This document shows, piece after piece, positions 6,533 to 10,630 of a stretch of 10,630 nucleotides of DNA. The notes beneath the pieces were generated by a model. It was not told where the DNA came from, made no database searches, and saw only the letters and a list, made by a program, of their open reading frames with translations. The translations under genes and the position numbers were made by a program. How positions within the stretch are numbered: the first letter of the stretch is position 1; every line of letters begins with the position of its first letter. Origin of the DNA: an uncultured Collinsella sp. (GTDB lineage Bacteria; Actinomycetota; Coriobacteriia; Coriobacteriales; Coriobacteriaceae); NCBI GenBank assembly GCA_902470345.1, contig CABRGB010000058.1, positions 1-10,630 on the forward strand, in the 5' to 3' direction.

Positions 6533-6563
6533 ACTATACACCCATACCCCCTGGGGGTGTCCA
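6533..6563 (-). promoter_or_regulatory. copA promoter with CsoR-type operator in the spacer
   Basis: Read leftwards, TGGACA (6558-6563) and TATAGT (6533-6538) make a -35/-10 pair with a 19-bp spacer, placing the transcript start about 40 bases before copA. A perfect palindrome ACCCCC-T-GGGGGT (6546-6558), preceded by AT, fills much of the spacer and reaches the -35 box. CsoR operators are known to be GC-tract palindromes with flanking A/T, so this is the expected site. The spacer is longer than the 17 bp optimum, and repression by occlusion is the simplest reading. A MerR-type activator also uses 19-bp spacers, but no such gene is in the window and csoR is. Confidence 0.8.
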
Positions 6564-6589
6564 GTACAGAAAGAAATGTATGACATTTC

Positions 6590-6937
6590 GTTACAGATGA
6601 GGGTGGTTGGTTGGCCGATGAACCGTCCCAACCAATCATCTCAATCTGTAACATCTGGACCGGTTTTTGAACCATAGTTGTTACAGATTTAGACGAACTG
6701 TTGAGTGGCAGTCCAAACGTCTCGATTTGTAACAACTAGACCCCGTTTTACCGAGTATTTGTTACAGATTAAGACAAACAGTTGGCAGGAAACTCAATGT
6801 CTCAATCTGTAACATCTAGCAGCAAATATGACCTCTAACTGTTACAGATCGAGACAGAGCGTCTGCGGTCAACTCAAATGTCTCGTTCTGTAACATCTAG
6901 ACCTGTATCTGCCGAGCTAGTGTTACAGATCGAGACA
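6590..6937. repeat. Tandem array of TGTCTC/GTTACAG inverted repeats
   Basis: Four complete units follow each other: A 6637-6695, B 6718-6776, C 6798-6856, D 6879-6937. Each is a 16-nt arm close to TGTCTC(G/A)ATCTGTAAC, exactly 27 nt of variable sequence, and the reverse-complement arm. Starts are 81, 80 and 81 bp apart, leaving 21-22 bp between units. Arm mismatches: A 2, B 4, C 1, D 1. A lone right arm (GTTACAGATGAG, 6590-6601) precedes unit A and could pair with the left arm of A through a longer stem that includes TGGTTGG (6604-6610) and CCAACCA (6628-6634). The loops often begin with A(T/A)CTAG. The array lies between the 3' end of the kinase gene and the copA promoter. There is no gene in it. 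Confidence 0.92.
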
Positions 6938-6938
6938 A

Positions 6939-6966
6939 TTGCCGGGGAGGGGTCCCGTCACGGCAA
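6939..6966 (-). terminator. Hairpin after the kinase gene, possible weak terminator
   Basis: TTGCCG (6939-6944) pairs with CGGCAA (6961-6966), and GGGA (6945-6948) with TCCC (6953-6956) inside it. It begins 12 bases past the kinase stop codon in the direction of transcription. The leftward transcript continues with UUGUCUCG, which is a poor U-run, so efficient termination is doubtful; unit D of the array follows at once. Confidence 0.35.
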
Positions 6967-6978
6967 GACGCCCGCCGC

Positions 6979-9063
6979 CTAAATACAGAACCCGGGGATC
7001 ACGCAGGTCCGCTTCTTGGGGTTGTCCGCAGGCGTTGCGTACGTAAAGACGTCGCCGTCGTGGCCCACACGGTTTATGTAGAGCGTGCCTTCGGTCTCCG
7101 ATGAGTCGGGGCTCACCGTGCGCTCCCACCAGCAGGTGTCCTTGCCCTTCCACTGGCGGACCATCGTCTCGTTCGTGGAATACGGGCTCACCTTGAGCTC
7201 GCGGAAGAGTTGGTACCCCTTGCCCTCGCCGTTGTAGATGTCTGCCAGGTAGTGATAGTCCTTGGCAAATGACTCGGGCGGTTGCGTACCGCACAACTCG
7301 ACCATGGCGGGCAGCCAAAGGGTTGCGGGCAACTCGCTCAGACACGATGCACTGTTGGCGGCGCCAGCGTTATTCGAGATCTTTTTGACAGATTTGATGA
7401 GTGCGCGCAACTCGTTGGGCAGCAGCTTAAGGCCGTCGCCGTTGAGCCATTCCCGCAGCTCGCAATCTGCCCAGCCGGCGCTCGGCGGTTCAGCCGCAGC
7501 GTTGCGCTCGGCAATACCCGCATCGAACATAAACGTCAATCCGGCCTTGCCCGTCCCGTCCAGAAGCTCATCGTGGCGGATGCCCACAAGCTGCGCGCCA
7601 ACCTGCAGCCCGTTGGTGAGCGTGACACGTTTGGTACACGGATAGGGGATATGCCCATCGGCATCGAGCAGGTGATAGCGCTTGGCAATCTCGCGTGCCT
7701 CGCTACGGGTCTCGGCGGCCTTAATCTTGAGCGAAATCTCCTGCAGCTGATCCCAGGTGTAGTCGTCAAGCGAACCGCGGATGCCATCCAGGTAGTCGGG
7801 GATGCCAAAGCCATGGGTTGCCGCCCCAATGACGCTGAGCCCCGCAACGGCTGCAACGACGCCACCGATAATAAACCGGCGACGGGTCATGGCATCGTGC
7901 CGGGCCTGTTCCAGGATCTCTCGCGCGCGCTCGCCGGCGACGTCGACCTTAAGGTGCGTACCGGAGTCGATGCCGATTGCGGCATCACTGCCCGCGCCCT
8001 CGCGGCCCTCGGATTCGGCATCGGTGAGGTATGTCGAGAGCACCTCGAGCATCTGCTGCTCGGTGGGACGATCACACTGCTCGACTGAGAGACCCTTCAT
8101 GATGATTTGGACGAGCGCTTCATCGCCCTCGCAGCGCGGCTCGAGCGGTGCCGGCTTGGTCTTGGTCTTTACGAGATAGAACGAGCCGGTTGCAGCGGCG
8201 TCCGTCGACTCAAAGTCAAACGGTTTGCGACCGCTGTAGAGCTGGTACAGAATGCTCGAAAGCGCATAGACATCGATTGCCGGCGAACGGCGAAGGGCCG
8301 CGATGCCTTCGATATCCTGCGTGAGCATCTCGGGCGCGGCGTATGCGGGCGTGGCAAAGCGCCAGATGTCGGCGCGTCGGGTGATCGTGTCGTCGCCGAG
8401 AGCCATGGTCGCGGAGCCCATGTCGATGAGGCAGGGGTCAAAGGAACAATCGGCAATCTGCTGCTCGAGCGTTCGGCTGGTGGTGCGGAACATGATATTG
8501 GCAGGCGACAGGTCGCGATGGATGACCGGATTCACGAGGCCTTGGGTCATCAAGAGCGCACGAAGCACGGCGTTTCCGACGGCGGCGACCATCTGGGTGG
8601 TCAGCCCGCCCGAGGCGTCGTGCGGAAGCAGGGGCAGCGCCTGCTTGAGCGAGGTGCCCTCGACCCACTCCATGAGGATGAGAGGGTCATCCTCGCGCGA
8701 TCCGTAGCCATAGACGCGCGGAAATCCGCGCAGGTGCGAGACGGTACACAGATGACGGTACTCCTCGAACAGCGCGGCGGTGTTGGCCAGGTGCGCTGCC
8801 GATTGCTCGGCGGAGCGGTCGGGGGCTTGGCCGGAAAGGATGGCGTTGTCCTTGAGTAGCTTGACGGCAAAGACCTCGCCGCTCGTGTTGGTCGCGCGCA
8901 GCACGTGCCCGATGTTGCCGTTGTTGCGGTGGGCCGTCTGGAGAATAAGCGTCATAAACCGGCGCTTGGCGTCATCCTCGGCGCTGGGGTCGACCGCCAC
9001 GGCGGTATCGAACGTGTCGAGACGGATGAGTTTGTCGCCATAGGCGCTATCGGTAGTATCCAT
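6979..9063 (-). CDS. Transmembrane Ser/Thr protein kinase with DUF6273-like outer domain
   Basis: A 694-aa eukaryotic-type protein kinase. The catalytic domain (about 35-345) shows a Gly loop G49-x-x-G52-x-V54, the ATP-binding lysine K68 in F-A-V-K-L-L, H182-R-D184-L-S-P-A-N189, and the metal-binding D214-M-G in place of DFG. A-A-P-E (242-245) and D264 follow. It should be catalytically active. A basic MTRRR (392-396) then a hydrophobic span (about 397-416) place the kinase in the cytoplasm and the rest outside. The outer part (417-694) resembles, from memory, DUF6273: L-R-E-W-L-N (536-541), LWLPA (582-586), WWERT (645-649) and a C-terminal block. It has seven cysteines (476, 534, 574, 591, 644, 687, 693), which might form disulfides. 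Start: ATG 9063, with AAAGGA five bases before it; an upstream extension to 9150 passes through the hairpin 9096-9156. Its neighbour upstream is an FHA protein. Confidence 0.88.
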   Translation of the reverse strand: MDTTDSAYGDKLIRLDTFDTAVAVDPSAEDDAKRRFMTLILQTAHRNNGNIGHVLRATNTSGEVFAVKLLKDNAILSGQAPDRSAEQSAAHLANTAALFEEYRHLCTVSHLRGFPRVYGYGSREDDPLILMEWVEGTSLKQALPLLPHDASGGLTTQMVAAVGNAVLRALLMTQGLVNPVIHRDLSPANIMFRTTSRTLEQQIADCSFDPCLIDMGSATMALGDDTITRRADIWRFATPAYAAPEMLTQDIEGIAALRRSPAIDVYALSSILYQLYSGRKPFDFESTDAAATGSFYLVKTKTKPAPLEPRCEGDEALVQIIMKGLSVEQCDRPTEQQMLEVLSTYLTDAESEGREGAGSDAAIGIDSGTHLKVDVAGERAREILEQARHDAMTRRRFIIGGVVAAVAGLSVIGAATHGFGIPDYLDGIRGSLDDYTWDQLQEISLKIKAAETRSEAREIAKRYHLLDADGHIPYPCTKRVTLTNGLQVGAQLVGIRHDELLDGTGKAGLTFMFDAGIAERNAAAEPPSAGWADCELREWLNGDGLKLLPNELRALIKSVKKISNNAGAANSASCLSELPATLWLPAMVELCGTQPPESFAKDYHYLADIYNGEGKGYQLFRELKVSPYSTNETMVRQWKGKDTCWWERTVSPDSSETEGTLYINRVGHDGDVFTYATPADNPKKRTCVIPGFCI

Positions 9064-9095
9064 GGCGTTCCTTTGTCTGGCATGGGTTGCCGCAC

Positions 9096-9156
9096 GTATA
9101 CGTGAGCAGTGCGGATATCGGTAAAGTACCATGATAGCCGCACTGCCCACGTATAC
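9096..9156. repeat. Long near-perfect hairpin in the leader of the kinase gene
   Basis: GTATACGTGAGCAGTGCGG (9096-9114) pairs with 9138-9156 with one mismatch in 19. The 23-nt loop can continue pairing: TATC (9116-9119) with GATA (9133-9136) and GGTA (9120-9123) with TACC (9127-9130), leaving an apex of three bases. The left arm includes the 12-bp palindrome CACGTATACGTG (9093-9104). It lies 33 bases before the kinase start, within the gap to the FHA gene. No T-run follows. It could be a dispersed repeat, an mRNA processing or attenuation structure, or an operator. Confidence 0.8.
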
Positions 9157-9195
9157 CGCTGAGCATTGTCGTTTACGACGCAGAAGGTAGAAGAC

Positions 9196-9233
9196 GAAAG
9201 ACGGACGGCGACCGTCTTTCGATCGCCGTCCGT
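9196..9233 (-). terminator. Hairpin just after the FHA gene with an alternative fold
   Basis: ACGGACGGCGA (9201-9211) and TCGCCGTCCGT (9223-9233) form an 11-bp perfect stem that starts one base after the FHA stop codon. Read leftwards it is followed by CUUUCGUCUUCU, a pyrimidine-rich but imperfect U-tract, so partial termination is possible. A second stem, GAAAGACGG (9196-9204) with CCGTCTTTC (9212-9220), shares bases with the first and excludes it. The pair has the layout of a terminator and anti-terminator, but this may be accidental. Confidence 0.45.
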
Positions 9234-9234
9234 G

Positions 9235-10197
9235 CTAGTCCACAATGACAAGGAATGTCGTGTAGAGACCCAGATGGAGCCTGTCGCTGTTTTCGATTTC
9301 CACTGGGGGATAGATCTTGCCGGGCTCGCGTTGGTCGCGTGGCGGTTCAATCACAATATCGCCGTCGCCTGCACCCGATTCGAGTACCGTGCCGTTGGTC
9401 GATCCAAGGCCCTGGGCGTACCAGTGCTCACCCTCAAGCCAAATGCGAAGATGCTCGCGCGATGCGTCGGCGCCTACATCGGTGATGCTGGGCGAGGTTT
9501 TGGGCAAAGAACCAATTACGGTGCCGCGCGGATCGCGTGTGAGGGGATGGATTTGCATGTCGGCGCAGTTGTCGGCATGGGTTCTGAGCAGACCGAGGTT
9601 GGGGGCGACGGTGCGCGGCTGCTCCAGGCTGCTCATAAAGCCACGTCCGACGGTAGTTTCGGTGGTGCCAAAGTGCTCGCCCGTCTTGCTGTCGCAAAAG
9701 CGCTCGACGGTGGCCACGCCCTGAACGGGATCGGCGAGCGCCCCCGTTGCCACAAAGAGCATAAGGTAAAGCGTGCTTTTCTCGCGCACGGCATTGCCGT
9801 CAAAGTTGTCGATGCGATTGAGGGCATTTGCATATAGGCGGCTGTCCAGCTTGTAGCTGGCGAGAGCCGACATCATTTCGTTGGCGGCCGGACCGCGATA
9901 GTGCTCGGCGATTGCCCGATAGGCGGACTCGCCGCCGCCGAGCTTGCTGCAGATTGCCGAGGAAAGGTTGAGCGTGGTGACGGTAAAGTCGCTGTAGATG
10001 GAGGGCGCGCACTGGTCAGGCTTGCGATGGACGATGTAACGGGTGAGATACGAGCGGTTGGAAGAGCATTTCTCGAGCAGGGTACTGCCGAGATAAGAGT
10101 TTCCATTGATGAGCATTCGGGCGATCTCGAGATGTTTAAGACCGCCGAACGAGCGAATATCGTTATAGAGGACCGAGCAAGGCGTCTCTGCTGCCAC
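9235..10197 (-). CDS. FHA-domain protein with uncharacterised N-terminal region
   Basis: A 320-aa cytoplasmic protein without signal peptide or membrane span. The C-terminal part (about 224-320) is a forkhead-associated domain, a fold that usually binds phosphothreonine peptides: I-G-S (228-230), S-R-E-H (246-249), G-S-T-N-G-T (265-270) and D-R-L-H-L-G (305-310). The arginine normally found in the IGR position, which contacts phosphothreonine, is serine here (S230), so binding may be weak or different; S246, H249 and N268 are kept. Residues 1-200 look mainly helical and I do not recognise them. Start: GTG 10197, because AAAGGAGG (10203-10210) lies five bases before it; a TTG-initiated frame from 10227 would contain this site inside the gene. 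It is followed 171 bases later by the kinase gene, suggesting a kinase-reader pair in one operon. Confidence 0.85.
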   Translation of the reverse strand: MAAETPCSVLYNDIRSFGGLKHLEIARMLINGNSYLGSTLLEKCSSNRSYLTRYIVHRKPDQCAPSIYSDFTVTTLNLSSAICSKLGGGESAYRAIAEHYRGPAANEMMSALASYKLDSRLYANALNRIDNFDGNAVREKSTLYLMLFVATGALADPVQGVATVERFCDSKTGEHFGTTETTVGRGFMSSLEQPRTVAPNLGLLRTHADNCADMQIHPLTRDPRGTVIGSLPKTSPSITDVGADASREHLRIWLEGEHWYAQGLGSTNGTVLESGAGDGDIVIEPPRDQREPGKIYPPVEIENSDRLHLGLYTTFLVIVD

Positions 10198-10202
10198 GGA
10201 TA

Positions 10203-10210
10203 CCTCCTTT
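10203..10210 (-). promoter_or_regulatory. Ribosome binding site fixing the FHA gene start
   Basis: Read leftwards, AAAGGAGG five bases before GTG 10197. This is the strongest Shine-Dalgarno site in the window and decides the GTG start against TTG 10227. Confidence 0.85.
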
Positions 10211-10304
10211 GATTGCTTCCTAGCCAATATGGCGATAGGAATTAATGGCCCCCGGTGGGCGACGTATTAAATGGCTGCGCAATATATAGCGTAACCAAAG
10301 CAAC

Positions 10305-10310
10305 ATTATA
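10305..10310 (-). promoter_or_regulatory. Candidate -10 box for the FHA-kinase operon
   Basis: Read leftwards, a perfect TATAAT about 108 bases before the FHA start. The -35 is weak: CTGCAA at a 16-bp spacing matches three of six consensus bases. The region 10198-10320 is A/T-richer than the genes and holds no other feature, so the leader would be about 100 nt long. Confidence 0.4.
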
Positions 10311-10375
10311 GGCCACATGTTCGAAATTGCAGGAAGACTGAGAGATTTGGTTTGGACTGGACGGAAATCCCCCTC

Positions 10376-10515
10376 TGTCTTGATCTATAACAATTAGGGC
10401 CGATTTTACTCGGTAACTGTTACAGATTGAGACGTTTCTGAACCGTGTCGACCGTTTGTCTCGATCTGTAACACGTAGAGGAAGATTTGCCCTGTAGATG
10501 TTACAGATTGAGACA
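10376..10515. repeat. Two tandem TGTCTC/GTTACAG inverted repeats
   Basis: Unit 1: TGTCTTGATCTATAAC (10376-10391), 27 nt, GTTACAGATTGAGACG (10419-10434), four arm mismatches. Unit 2: TGTCTCGATCTGTAAC (10457-10472), 27 nt, GTTACAGATTGAGACA (10500-10515), one mismatch. The unit starts are 81 bp apart, the same period as in the array at 6590-6937. In unit 1 the loop has an inner stem CCGA (10400-10403) and TCGG (10410-10413). They lie upstream of the FHA-kinase promoter candidate. Confidence 0.9.
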
Positions 10516-10630
10516 ATCAGCCGGGCCCACCTCGTCCACCCCGTCATCTGTGGTTTACGTGGGGGCATACGGAGTACGGGTATACTAACCCGCGGCGAAT
10601 CTGCTCCATCGCTTAGAGCTGCTGCGTCTG
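10516..10630. other. Right end of the window, non-coding
   Basis: No gene is visible in the last 115 bases. TATACT at 10581-10586 on the top strand could be the -10 box of a gene lying beyond the window, but no -35 stands at a proper distance (TTTACG is 21 bp upstream). The stretch from about 10520 is GC-rich. Confidence 0.35.

Noticed and set aside
6520..6735. 71-codon minus-strand frame in the array and copA promoter
   Set aside because: It consists of repeat arms read as codons and covers the copA promoter; no binding site.
6590..6937. CRISPR array
   Set aside because: The conserved parts are 16-nt arms alternating in orientation, with two classes of variable segment (27 and 21-22 nt); no cas genes nearby. 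This is an inverted-repeat array.
10198..10227. TTG start at 10227 for the FHA gene
   Set aside because: The extra ten codons contain the strong AAAGGAGG site that serves GTG 10197.
10242..10568. 108-codon minus-strand frame at the right end
   Set aside because: It runs through two inverted repeats (the repeated SICN-x-YR strings are translated arms) and the promoter candidate.

Overview
The window looks like a chromosomal segment of a high-GC Gram-positive bacterium. The repeat style, the gene style and the frequent GTG starts with strong Shine-Dalgarno sites suggest Collinsella or a close Coriobacteriia relative; this is recognition from memory, not a database match. It holds eight supported protein genes, no RNA genes and no transposase, plus an unusual number of intergenic inverted repeats.

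Layout. 1-291: no credible gene. 292-999 (+): uncharacterised 235-aa protein. 1000-1241: one inverted repeat of the TGTCTC..GTTACAG type and a small palindrome that could be an operator. 1242-2612 (+): metal-dependent amidohydrolase, closed by a bidirectional terminator at 2646-2682. The remaining genes are on the minus strand and read leftwards. Copper cluster: copA (6485-4143), copZ (3995-3774), csoR (3638-3366), then a small membrane protein with a C-terminal zinc ribbon (3219-2746). A CsoR-type G/C-tract palindrome lies inside the copA promoter. 6561-6978 is non-coding and carries a tandem array of inverted repeats. An FHA-domain protein (10197-9235) is followed by a transmembrane Ser/Thr protein kinase (9063-6979), probably a co-transcribed pair. 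10198-10630 is non-coding, with a promoter candidate and two more array-type repeats.

How the genes work together. CsoR is expected to sit on the copA promoter until Cu(I) releases it. CopZ then carries Cu(I) and CopA pumps it out; csoR is the third gene of the same transcription unit, giving feedback. The kinase has a cytoplasmic catalytic domain, one membrane span and an outer domain resembling DUF6273, so it may sense an extracellular signal. The FHA protein encoded just upstream is its most likely partner, although the FHA arginine expected to contact phosphothreonine appears to be replaced by serine.

The most unusual content is between the genes. Seven complete TGTCTC-type elements all have 16-nt arms separated by exactly 27 nt, and where they are tandem they repeat every 80-81 bp. 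Two inverted repeats of unrelated sequence in the copper cluster (3275-3321 and 3681-3747) also have exactly 27 nt between their arms. Every gap in the copper cluster carries a different palindromic element.
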